DNA of 64,000 nt. It comes from Zygnema cylindricum. Its lineage: Eukaryota > Streptophyta > Zygnematophyceae > Zygnematales > Zygnemataceae. Positions 1-10,408 of the stretch are shown in pieces. The stretch is taken from the NCBI GenBank assembly GCA_037447655.1, contig JBBHKE010000932.1, forward strand, positions 29,161 through 93,160, in the 5' to 3' direction. Within the stretch, counting starts at the first letter, position 1. The number at the start of each line of letters is the position of its first letter. Below the pieces are notes generated by a model, which was not told the origin of the DNA, did no database searches, and saw nothing but the letters and a program-made list of their open reading frames with translations. The translations under genes and the position numbers were made by a program.

Positions 1-2339
1 CACCTGTAGCAGCAGCAGATTTCGAAGAAGGACAAACATGCGATGCTCGCTCAAGTAGTTGAGCACAGCAAGAATCCATGGTCCTTTGCCTGTTAGTTGC
101 ACTAAGGTTTCTAGAAGAACAGAACCGATGCCACTGTGTTGTTTCACCGACTCCCATGGTTGTAAAAGCTCAGCGCGCAGGTCATATCTGCATCCCAGAC
201 AAAGCCTTCAGTTGGCTAAAATAGGCATGAAGCTTCACATAGACATTTCATTTCCGTGCAGATGCAAGTACGGGCTCTCTCCCTCGAAGAACGTTAGTAT
301 TTACCTGTGGTGGTTGAGGCCCTTCAAGCAGAGGAGAGCCAATCGTTGCATGCGACATTTCCACAAGCCTTCAGAACCCCATTCCAATCTCAAACCAGGA
401 ATCTCCCGCATCTCTGCAATTCTCCTTTCCAATGTAGAAGAGATCAGTGGCTGGATGTCAAAGTCTTAAAGTGCATAGAACAGAAGTTTGTTCAGCTTTT
501 GAGTGTCATAAGAAGCAAAGCCTCCATTACTTTTTATCATGTATATGTCAGGTTAAGCCACCTAAGAAAAGCAAGCTTGCTAACCAAACTCGTATTCGTT
601 ACTTCAGATTCCTTGCTGAATGAATAACTTTTAAAACATATCAGTAAAGGGGCACAAATGCCGTACCAGTAGTTGCAAAATAGCTCAGAAGGAGCTTGCA
701 AGCAGAGGCCAATCGTTGCAAGTCTTTCAGGTCAGAGGGCATAGTAATGAAAAGGAGCTGGGGCACATAAGTCCTACTTGTCCAAAACTCCTCCCTGCAT
801 GGATCACATTCCCCCACCATTTAAACACAGCACAACTTCACCACCAGCCTTATCGCCCCATCAAAAATCTACTTGCAACAGCTGATGGATATATCTCAAT
901 AATGTATAATTCCCAATAAAGCATGAATAATTCTCAAGTGGATGCTGTCTTACTGTCTACCAAGCAGGGCACCGCCCCTCCCTCTCTCTCCCTCCCTCTC
1001 CCTCTGCCTCTCCTTCCGCAAAAGAACCAACAACATCCATGTACATTCGCATTCAAAACCGCTAAACAATCCTACATTGTCCCAATTATCAATGGAACAG
1101 CGTTGCTAGGTACAAAGTTAACAAGTACAGGAGCACAGAACTGCTAAGCAAAAGCAAGCAAGGACTCGCACATAATCCCCAGTAGTGTTCAAAAGCAAAG
1201 CATTGAGGATTACATTTCATGAAGAATATATTGCATACAATTGGATTGCAGCAAAAAACAGCAGGCAATAAGAATAGGTGTGCACATAAAGAAACCAACC
1301 TGGTTGCCAATTCTCCAAACTCTCCGTATGAAGCTTGCCAATCGGCGCGAATTCGAGAGCGCTCCTTCGCCACTAAAGACCGACCTCTGTAGAAACTCTG
1401 GAGCTCCACTCAGTCACAACCGAATCTTGGCAATGTGAGTACACTGGCCATCACTAATAGCGTTGATAACACTAATTTGGTCAAGGCTTTTTTTGACCAA
1501 AAATCACAAAATATTGTTCACAACAGTATTTAAGGGAGTGGAAAACGACTAGCCACTTCTTCCTACACTAAATTAGTATTATACATACTAAGTCCGCATT
1601 TACATTTATAATTCCTTTACACTAACAGCAGGGGGCAGCGTAGCTCAAGGGCAAAAACTCGGCATTACGAAGCACAAAGTATGTAATTCAGTCAGTCAGA
1701 AGCATTTTTCCCTCCTCGAAAACAAATTCACTTGAACTGCAACAACTACGCCACATAAAAGGCTTGTTGCTTTGTTGGTTTCGACAAAGCTTTCTTCTAG
1801 CCTTGGTTCTGTTGCAGTAATTTTAGCAACTCTTTCAAATTAAAACGGATAAAAACGGGTGCACTACATGAAAAAAAACAGTCTTGTGTTACATACAATA
1901 TAGTTACAAAGGAAAAAACACTCCGACCTCGGCCTTGCCGACCTTTTTTCGAGAGTGTGAATCCGTTTCATAGCAATAAGGCTATTTTATCCCAAGAAGC
2001 CAGGTCGGTGCCCCTACCCTATGCTTACAACTCATACTACAGCCCCCAGGCCCCCAGTCCTGCACCTGCACCTGGATTTTGAAGGCGCTTTGAGAAAGTG
2101 ACACCACTCTCGCAGCAATTAGGCTATTTAATCGCAGAAAACCAGGTCAATAATCCTATGCCCTTCCAGTCCTGCAACTGCACCTGAATTCTTAAAGCAC
2201 TTTGGTTCTCCAGACGCACTCGGAGACGCTTCTCCCTCTCCAGACGAGCCTGCTCCAGCAGCCGCTGCCGATCTGGCTGCTTGCTGCGCCCGCTCAGGTT
2301 GACACGTGGCCGGCTGCTCGATTCTCCGCTGAAGAACAT
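1..2339 (-). CDS. UPL6: HECT E3 ubiquitin ligase, UPL6/UBE3C-like, N-terminal exons (partial)
   Basis: The gene runs leftward and leaves the window. Exons by eye: E1 2339-2184, E2 1397-1300, E3 529-305, E4 187 to about 4 (a GT follows at 3-2, or the exon runs off the edge). All three complete introns are GT-AG and their phases fit. E1 opens with MFFSGESSSRPRVNL and an arginine-rich stretch, the typical start of plant UPL6. The E1/E2 join makes an IQ motif, IQSFYRGRSL. E3 and E4 match the helical N-terminal region of the family (KLNKLLFYAL, then RLALLCLKGLNHHR joined to YDLRAELL). The catalytic HECT domain would lie beyond the left edge. In the family, HECT ligases pass ubiquitin through a C-terminal cysteine. 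Oddity: E3 has an in-frame TAA at 468-466, so either the gene is broken or the read has an error. The gene is divergent from the serine hydrolase gene starting at 3517. Confidence 0.8.
1971..2225. repeat. Tandem duplication of the UPL6 exon 1 end and its donor
   Basis: About 1971-2110 and 2115-2225 are diverged tandem copies. Both contain a GGCTATTT segment, CCAGGTC, CCTATGC, and then (minus strand) a short coding-like end SQSAFKIQ or NQSALRIQ followed by GTGCAG. The right copy is the true end of exon 1. The left copy lies in intron 1 and carries a duplicate donor site without the rest of the exon. Confidence 0.65.
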
Positions 2340-2345
2340 GGCGGA

Positions 2346-2412
2346 GATCCGATTCCTCAACGGATTCCTTAACGAATTCCTTGTCGGATTCTTTATCGGA
2401 TTCCTTAACGGA
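2346..2412 (-). repeat. 12-bp tandem repeat in the UPL6 5' leader
   Basis: On the minus strand about five imperfect copies of a 12-mer close to GGAATCCGTTAA lie immediately upstream of the UPL6 start codon. They would be in the 5' untranslated leader or would encode an in-frame RNP-rich extension if translation began upstream. No promoter element is visible in them. Confidence 0.6.
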
Positions 2413-3302
2413 GCATGAGAATAGACTGTTAAAGTAATCAACTAGTATTAAAGCAAAAGCTCAGCTCGCTGTTTCGAAAAATTCGTGGAGTTTCAGCAAC
2501 GGACACACGATCTTGCAACGCAAAAGGAGAAGCTGGATACGTGCTTGCGTAGAATATATCTTGGGGAGCAGGGCTCGTTTTAAATGGATGCACAATGTTC
2601 GAAATTTCAGTCATACGAAACTTGCGAAGCTTCAGAAACTACGCTGAGAAAGACGAGCCTTTTTGTGTGTAGCCGTGACTACTGTACCTTCCCATGTGGC
2701 TCTTTGTGATATTTCTGACCATATACGTCGACCTATAACGATGACGATTCAACGAACTTTTTGTGACTCCATTGGGGTAGCAAAAATACATTGACTTGCG
2801 TAACTATCTCATATTAGCAGCAAATGCTTTGACACGTGGTTGCCACATCACCTTAAAAAATAGGCATCGAATAAAAGCGCATAAAACGGATTAACTCTCA
2901 TAAAGAGCGTAGCTAAACAGTGAAAAGTACCGTGGAAATTGGCCAGGAATTAAATCCTCTTTGTGCAAGTAATAATATGTATGCCGAATCGAATTTGTAC
3001 GGCATTTTTTTAATCTGCCGCCGACAACCCAATGCGTCATAGTGCCAGCTTGGAACCATCTCCCCATCTGCAGTTAGGCGCTACCCTGTTCCACGTGTCT
3101 CCCTCGATGCCATAATTTTGCCACGGTGGCAAGCCGTTGTCCAAGACCCGAAATATTGCGGAAATTGAAGGGTGTACACGTTTTTAATTCGAGCTTTATT
3201 TCCCCATAATTTTTTTGCCGATTTCGCACATAATATTTCATGCGGGCAGCAGAAAGTTAGCAGCACGAAAAGTCCATTATGGTGGTTGGCCAATCGGAAA
3301 AT

Positions 3303-3357
3303 TGAAATTTCACATTTCAAATTTCAACTTTCAAATTTCAACTTTCAAATTTCAAAC
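3303..3357. repeat. Short TTTCAAA tandem repeat
   Basis: Three imperfect units of about 17 bp built from TTTCAAATTTCAAC lie 160-210 bp upstream of the hydrolase start codon. They may be incidental AT-rich repeats in the promoter region. Confidence 0.6.
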
Positions 3358-3516
3358 ACCAAAGTTGAGATTTCCACACGGAATCTCGGCAGGGTACTCC
3401 ATTTTCGTGCGACGTAGGAAACGAAACATCCGCACTTTTAAAACCTATAGTTTTGAACTTGAACCTGCCAGCTCCATAGTCCAAGCTTGCTGTGCCATTT
3501 CCGCGAGGGTGCAGCC

Positions 3517-6500
3517 ATGAGTTTTGTCGAACGCGTGCTGCGTGCACACCCTTCCCGGTTTGGCGCCACGCTGGAAAGCGGCCGTCTACAAGTACTGCTG
3601 GCGGAGCCACGGCGTGATGCTGACGGCCGTTTGTGTTTGGTTCGACATGGCTTTCAAGCAGACAAGGAATATTTCTATCCTGCAAGGTGAGGGTCGGCAC
3701 ATGTTTTACGAGGGGTAACGTAATTTTAAATAGCGGGAAATGTGGCCGTGTTAAATGTTGTACGTCTGGTTGTAATTGGAATATCACTGATTTAGTTTGA
3801 TTCGAGTAAAAAAATAAGTTTGGTTTGAGTAGAAAAAAAGTATGATTCAAGTGTAAAAACTTGTTTGTTTTAAGCAAAGAATTAGTTTGATTCAAGTATA
3901 AAAATCGTTTGATTAAAATAAAAAGTTATGTTGATTCAAATGGCACTACCGTGATGCAAGTAGAAAAAGAAAATTGTTTCGAGTAGAAAGTTTGTTTGAT
4001 TGAAGTAGAAAACATAACGCCTAACTTTATCTAGGAACCCTAACTTAAACCTACCATTAAGGCGCAGATCCTCTAAGTTTATTGAAACATTGACCTAAAC
4101 AACAGCGACTTCTTCACAGTACACCGCCCATCGCTATTAGAGTTAGTGAATTATTATCGTTAACACTGCATTGGTTAACTACACTATATGTATTAGAGTC
4201 AGTGAATTATTAGCGCCAACACTGTTTGGTTTTCTATTCTTTTATGACATTTGAGGGTTTTTTTACTCTAACCATTTTTTTTTGGTTCTTGTAAGGACAT
4301 TTTATGGTTTTGTTGCTCTAACCAGGTTCAAAACAGGATTTCTAATGTTCTTTCTAATGACATTCTAGGATAAATTAGGGTGTTTTTACCCTGACCAGTG
4401 TGAAAATCTGGCCTGGATGGACGCAGTGCCATAAAATTGTGTGCAGCGGTGGCAGCTCTGCAGAAAGTGGCAAAACTGCACCAGCTGCCAGATGGTGAGC
4501 CTGCCGAGTGTGCCTTGCAGAGGAAAAAAAACCAAGCGCTTTTAGAGCTTTTAACTGTTGAAATTTCAATGGAAACGTTTAAAACGGCGTTTCAAGCCTT
4601 AACCTTTTTAGGTTGGCCTTAAAACCATCATTGGAGACTCTCGCCTTCTTTCGCTATCGCATACACTGTTTGTGAGAAGCTCTTGGAAATAACGAGGCCG
4701 AAAATAGTAGGTTTGTTGTTCTTTAGAATTGGCGGAGAGGGAAGAAATGGCCAATGAGAGACTTTACTCCCTTTTTCTCTCGCTCCCCTTCCTCTCACTT
4801 CGTTTCTCTTTCTTTCTCTCTCTCCGCTCCTACTTCATCTCTCTTTCTCCTCTCTCTCCCTCCCACTTCATCTCTCTCTTTCTTTCTCTCTCTCCCAGAG
4901 CTAAAGGGGTCGATTCTCTCAGTTTTTGTCTGAATCTCTATTGCTGTTACATCATTGTCCTTCCGATTTATTAACTTTTGTAACCTTCTATTCAGTTAGT
5001 TGGAGTTTAATCAGGTTCCTAAGGATTTCTTTACAGTTTTTGGGAGCAGGAGGGCTAAAAGTTTCTTCAAGCACTCCCCTTTCCTTTTACCCTCTTTTTC
5101 CCGGTGATGAATACACAAGTATTGACCCCTCCAATAAGGATGGCAAGAAGATTACAATTATTCAGGAGATTAGGAAAATGTTTTTGGTAATTTCCACAAC
5201 TTCTCTTCCCGTCTATTTCCCACTTTCTATGTAAATGATATGAAAATCTCATTTGGATTTTGTTCTTTTTCACTAACTGTTCAATTCCATAAATCTGAAA
5301 CTATTTTTTTTTTAAGATTGGGGTTATATTTTTAATTTGCTTTGCGATCTGTGTATCTATTTATGCACAGCCTTGAAACTGTTCAACATTCATATTGTAT
5401 GGCAGTTATATTGCGTTTGTATTGCGTTTTCATTTTATATTGCTTTTATATTGCATTTATACTGTGTTATATTTGCATTTGCATTTATATTGTGTTGTAT
5501 TCATATTACATTGCGTGTATATTGCATTTATACTGCGATAATATTGCGTTTTCATATTATATTGCGATAATATTGCGTTTTCATATTATATTGCGATAAT
5601 ATTGCGTTTTCATATTATATTGCTTTCATATTGCGTTTATATTGCGTTATATTTGCATTTATATTGCGTTTATATTGTGTTATATTGCATTTATATTGCG
5701 TTATATTGCGCTTATATTGCGCTATATTGCATTTATGTTGCGTTTATATTGCATTTATATTGCGTTTATATTGCATTAGATCGCGTTATCATTGTGTTAT
5801 ATTGCATTCATGTTGCGTTTGTATTGCGTTTACATTGCGTTGTACTCATAGCATATTGCGTTTATGTTGCCTCTACTGTATAGAAAACCCTGAATTATCG
5901 CAGAAACACCTCAATTAGTATTTCCGTATGCATGGAGACGTGCAGTAATAATGTGAAAAGCCTGACGTATCCATGTGAATTGAGGCTGCCGTATTACAAC
6001 TTTTTTTTTATTTTTCTCCCAGCTTGTTCTTTTTTTTGGTATTTGGGGAAATTCTCTCTTGACTTTATTTTATAACATCGGTTTTTCTGCTTTGCCAGGT
6101 GTCGGACAATACGGCGTTTAATCGCCTCTACTCCTTCGTGGGACATCGCTATCTCAACGAGGCCATGTGAGTGTGAGTTTCCACACACTTAGAAACGTTT
6201 GGGGATTTTCTTCATCTCATATGTACTACCTCTTTCTGCAATTTTTTTTCTTTTTGCGTTATATTTTTTTTTTTTTTGTTTTTAGTGTGATCTTCGGTTG
6301 AGATCTTTGGTTGACATGAATTCTTCTTCTGTGAGAAGCCTTGCTAGTGGCAAAAATATGATGTTTTTTCTTTCTTTTCTTTTGTTGAAATTCCGACGAT
6401 CTTTGGAGAGTTTCCTGGGAGTTCTCATTTCTTTAACAAATATAGGTCCATAAGTCCTCACAAGACAAAGTCATGGCCTAAAACAAAAATGCAGCCCTCC

Positions 6501-9500
6501 CATAGTTCAAAATTGTAATTTGTCTCCGAGATTTATGCTGTTGCTTTCACTTTTGCCCTTCCTCACACTTTTTATTCTCTTCTCGCCTCTCCCTCTCCCT
6601 CTTTTTCCCTTCTCGCTTCCTCCCTGTTTGGTCACTCCCTGTTTCTCTCTCTGCCATTGCTTACTCATTGTCCCCCTCTCCCCCCCTCCTGTTTGTATGC
6701 GCAGTCTCTCTCTCTTCCTCTCTTCCTCTCCCTGTCCCTCTCCCTCTCTCTCTCTCTCCCTCTCTCCCCCCCACTCTCCCGCTCTCCCCCTCTCTCCTCT
6801 CTCCCCCCCTCTCTCTTTCTCTCCTCTCTCTCCTCTTTGTATGTCCACTCCTTATCCCTCCCTTTCTTCCTCCTGTTTGTATGCTCACTCCTTGCCTCTC
6901 TCTACCTTTCTCTCCCTCTCTCTCCAGGTGGGCTCTCGGTCTTAATTCCGTCCATCTCCAGCACAAGCTGTCGGTGCCGATGGCTCCCGAGGACAACCGC
7001 AAATCTGAGCCGTTGGAGGTGGGAGTAGGACAGGAAGGAGGGTTTTGTCTCCCTCCCAAAATGAGCCATGTGGCAATGCCTAAAGGACAGAAAATACCCG
7101 GCCTTCATATTGGAACCGCTTATATTGACGAGGAGGGCAAAAGGGTGTGTTTTCCAAGCAGAAAAAAAAAAAGTTTGAGGACAGGGTTTTGGATAAAATA
7201 GTTTGATAGTTGGACTGTTTGAAAAGGAAATCAAACTTTTAAATTTTTTGAAACTGTGTAAAAAAGAGTAAGATTTTTATGAAGTGTTCACCGACGGTTT
7301 CGAAGTGGGATCAGCTCTGTTCGAATTTGTCTCTAGGGCACAATTTGTCTTCATTTCTTTGTTTTTTTTTCCATTTGATTATAAACCATTCACCTTCCCT
7401 TGTATGGTCCACATTTCTTGAACCGAGTCAAGCAAATGCTTTTTCTAAGGTCAGTCGGTAGCTGTTTTTTACTTTTATTAATTCACATGTTTTCAGCAGA
7501 TGTTTATCCATGGATTGGGTTTCAGGTGGAAGGCCCAATGGACTTTTCCGGAAAAAATCGAATAAGTCTGAAAGAGCTTCAGGATTTGCTCACAAAAGTT
7601 ACGAGGCCGGACATTGATGTGGGTTTCTATCACACTAATTTCGAACAATGACCTAAATTAAAGTCGAGAACTTTGTGACGTCTTTGAGTGGTGGGGTTCA
7701 TTATGGGACTTACATCACATGCACCTTTTATTTTGAAAAGAGTTTGAATGTTGATGTTTCAAAATCCTTGGGACAAGAAGCTGGGTTAATGTAGATTTAA
7801 ACATATTGTGTCTTTTTATGGCGGAAAATTGTGTCTTTGACGAATGTATGATTTTTCGAGAGTGGTACTGGTAGTGTTGTATATTGTGCGGGTTTTGATG
7901 ATATTTTATATGTCCTTTTTTGGAGGGTCTCGATTATCGATATATCACGTCGATAATCACGATATATCGATATCGCGTTATCATTAATATCTTTACCATT
8001 ATTTCCGTAATCTTCAACGTTTTTTTTTTTACGACGTTGAGGCTGAAAAAAGTTTCTAAGTACGATACACTGCACTGTACCGTACCATAACGAATTTGCC
8101 AAATGTTTGACTTTTGTACATTGAGTATTGTTTTCCAGATTTTTTTCACAAGATTTCCGGTCAATCTTGTGTTTCGTGAAGATTTGGCCGAATGTGTTTT
8201 CTGTCTTGTAAAGATTTATGTACAGATTATTACTGTACGGTTATCGGCCGATTATCACCAGCTATTGCGATATCGATAGTTTATCAACAAACTCGTTAAA
8301 TATCGAATTTTTCAAGGCCTCGGTATTGATGAGTACCGATATTGTGATTTGCCGACCCTGAATTTGTTCGTTTTTCAAGACTAGATGCAGGTACTCAAGA
8401 AGTATAAACTTTTGAAAATTTATGTATCTGCAGTTCCAATCTAGAATATCGCATTCGTTGTTTGAACTGGGTAAGGGGAAATTGCCGAGTCTTTTGATGA
8501 AAAGGAAATTGAGGGGAAATTGAAAAGTTACTTTCGATATCGAGAAAATTACGTGAAGGGTGCAGGTCGGTGGGAAGCCTATTGAAATGGAGGAGAATCT
8601 TCGTCTTTTGCTTCTAGAAGCCATGAGCCAATATCCAAAGGACTCTCGCAATCCAAAATACAATGCAAAAGAATATCCGGATGATTATTGCAAGGTATGG
8701 TCTTGTCTTAAAGTCAATTTGTACCTTTTTGTATTACAGAAAACAATGTGTGAAAATATATGGAGCACTAGACATGGTTACCCGTATCAACCACATGATA
8801 CGAGGAAACCACATGTAGTGATTCTGTACGTTTTCGCACATTAAAAATATGGTATTGCTTGTTTGGCGGAGATATTTCTAGTCATTTGGACCAATCCCTT
8901 GTTTCTTCATTCTTACCATTTTTAGGAGAGTTATGAGATGATAGAACCTATAGTAAGGTAAGGCTTTTTTCTGTCATTATCAAAATCCTCATCGAAACTT
9001 TTTTACTTTCCCAAAGCATAGGCAATTGTTGTTAATGACATTAACTTCTCTAAACCGTTCAGATGTTGAAAATAGAGAGGGTAAGGATTATTTAACGAAA
9101 GAAGATTTTAAACTTTAGACTGTGAAACGTCGAAGACTGGTTAAATTTTAAAGTTTGGACATCCAATAGGAATTAATATGAATTTGGAGGTTTGACATCG
9201 GATATGAATTAATATTAAATATGAATTACAAGTTAACACCCACATGCGAGTCGTGTAGATGAACGACATGCAAGAGAACATAGAACAAATTTGTGATGTT
9301 TTTCTGCTCCTCTTTTTATTTTTCATTCCACTCCTCCAGCTGATCTCTTCTTGTAGACCTATATGGTAAGACTTGACATGCTTACAAATAAGTTTTCCAT
9401 CCTTTCTTTCACAAATTTTTTGCAGTTTTTCCTCCCTGGGCTTTGTCGTGTTCGGCCCAAGGAATCGCTTCGAGTGTATAACAAAATTGGACAAGCTTAC

Positions 9501-10408
9501 GGTTTTACCATTGAAAACGCGTGAGCTTCTTATCACCTGAATCATAACATAAGCTAGTTAGGATATGATTGTTTTTTTACTTTTATCAGTGCACTGCCTC
9601 CACTCCCCCAAGAAATCAAATCAGAGGGAACTTAATTGATAGAATGAGTGGTGGGGATTGGGCATATGACAGGTATGTGTTGGACATAGAGACAGGTCGC
9701 GATTTTTTCCTTTCCATGGTGATGTACAATAACAATAATGGAGTTTTGAACGATGACAAATATGAGTATGACACTGCTTATCGTGTTTCAGCCGATCTTG
9801 CTGAGGTCCTGGCACGCGCCATTTGGCAGTATCCTCCGGAACAGTCGATTTCCGCCACTTATCTCGACTGTATACCTTCCTCTTTCTGGCAAAACGACAG
9901 TTATTCTGACAAAGATGAAGTGAAGACTTCCAATGACAATGTTGATGACGGGTGCGAAGGCTTAAGAGATAGCTCGCTGGTCTGCGATTCTTCAGGAACC
10001 TCGAATTTTCTTTTGGAAGTGGAAAGTGAACGAAAAACTGATGCGAACACAGGAAGGCGAGAGGAGGTTGATGACGAGTGTGACGTTACGGCTCTCAGTT
10101 TGGAGGCGAACACTTTGAAGATAAGTCAGTCCGTGAATTCCGTCAGAGAAAGCGTGTCGCCGAGTATTTCTACTTCCATGGAGAGCACTGACGAGAACCA
10201 CAACAGTTATCAAATAAAGACCGTAAATGCCTCACTCGACCATGAACCCTATTTACATTATTATCGGGTGAACCAAACTGAACCTGGTATTGATGCAATT
10301 GCCGAAAATTTCCTCCCAAACACACCGGATGGCAGTGAGGTTGAGTGCATTAGAAGCCTAAAGCCTCGTACTCCATTACCTTGCTACAGGTATTTCTTAG
10401 AGGGTTAA
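3517..10408 (+). CDS. Class A beta-lactamase-like serine hydrolase, nine exons
   Basis: Exons by eye: 3517-3686, 4427-4494, 5050-5186, 6099-6166, 6928-7144, 7526-7618, 8566-8694, 9426-9520, 9643-10408. They total 1743 nt (580 codons plus stop). All eight introns are GT-AG and every phase agrees. Family (known): class A beta-lactamase/penicillin-binding fold (Pfam beta-lactamase2 type), acyl-enzyme serine hydrolases. Seen: YFYPA then SAIK, the SxxK motif at 57-60, with the serine codon split by intron 1; VSDN with SDN at 127-129; NKIG with K314 and G316 in the KTG position; a conserved PEDNR stretch at 168-172; and a domain end near 388. These match bacterial serine hydrolases of the Bacteroidetes type as I remember them. 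No signal peptide is evident (start MSFVERVLRAHPS), which suggests a cytosolic protein. Residues 389-580 are an acidic and serine-rich extension without a recognised domain. The substrate is unknown. Acquisition from bacteria is inference. Confidence 0.85.
3790..4012. repeat. Degenerate minisatellite in hydrolase intron 1
   Basis: About eight imperfect units around GTTTGATTCAAGTAGAAAA, of roughly 20-30 bp each, fill this part of intron 1. Reading frames across it and the antisense 185-codon frame at 3338-3895 are repeat artefacts. Confidence 0.6.
4122..4230 (+). mobile_element. End of a CACCG-type MITE in intron 1
   Basis: CACCGCCCATCGCTATTAG at 4122, preceded by TA, matches the terminal repeat of the MITE family defined at 43301-43498. 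A second, diverged ATTAGAGTCAGTGAATTATTAGCG block follows. No clear right terminus is seen, so this is a truncated copy. Confidence 0.5.
4770..4900 (+). repeat. CT-rich tract in intron 2
   Basis: Polypyrimidine simple sequence (CTCTCTTTCTTTCTCTC) lies upstream of the exon 3 acceptor. It has no coding value. Confidence 0.8.
5393..5875 (+). repeat. TTATATTGCG minisatellite in intron 3
   Basis: About 480 bp made of 10-13 bp units around TTATATTGCGT or TTATATTGCATT, more than 35 copies, lie inside intron 3 between exons 3 and 4. Some units are combined into higher-order repeats (for example ATATTGCGATAATATTGCG at 5530-5620). The long reading frames here exist only because no unit contains a stop in those phases. 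Confidence 0.9.
6568..6925 (+). repeat. Polypyrimidine tract ending at exon 5 acceptor
   Basis: Nearly 360 bp of C/T-rich simple sequence runs directly into the acceptor at 6926-6927 (CTCCAG before GTGGGC). It is an unusually long polypyrimidine tract. Reading frames on either strand here are low-complexity artefacts. Confidence 0.85.
7925..8345. mobile_element. Degenerate ATCGATA-rich palindromic element in intron 6
   Basis: Ends rich in ATCGATAT/ATATCGAT (TCGATATATCACGTCGATAA at 7934, GCGATATCGATAG at 8266, GTACCGATATTG at 8333) resemble the tips of the element at 21893-22350. Copy boundaries and a target duplication are not visible. Confidence 0.35.

Larger units (their letters stand above)
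2340..3516. promoter_or_regulatory. Divergent intergenic region between UPL6-like and serine hydrolase genes
   Basis: The two start codons are 1177 bp apart and point away from each other, so both promoters must lie here. I see no unambiguous TATA box placed at a plausible distance from either start. At 3303-3357 there is a short tandem run of TTTCAAATTTCAAC units. The rest shows no recognisable element. Confidence 0.4.

Noticed and set aside
1620-1700. tRNA-like segment GTAGCTCAAGGG
   Set aside because: Only a weak box A-like match. No box B and no cloverleaf found.
3338-3895. 185-codon minus-strand frame
   Set aside because: Antisense to hydrolase exon 1 and the intron 1 minisatellite. 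No protein features.
5337-5918. Overlapping open frames over 5.3-5.9 kb
   Set aside because: They are translations of the TTATATTGCG minisatellite within intron 3.
6507-7201. Several frames on both strands
   Set aside because: Products of the CT/GA simple repeat in intron 4. Only 6928-7144 is a supported exon.
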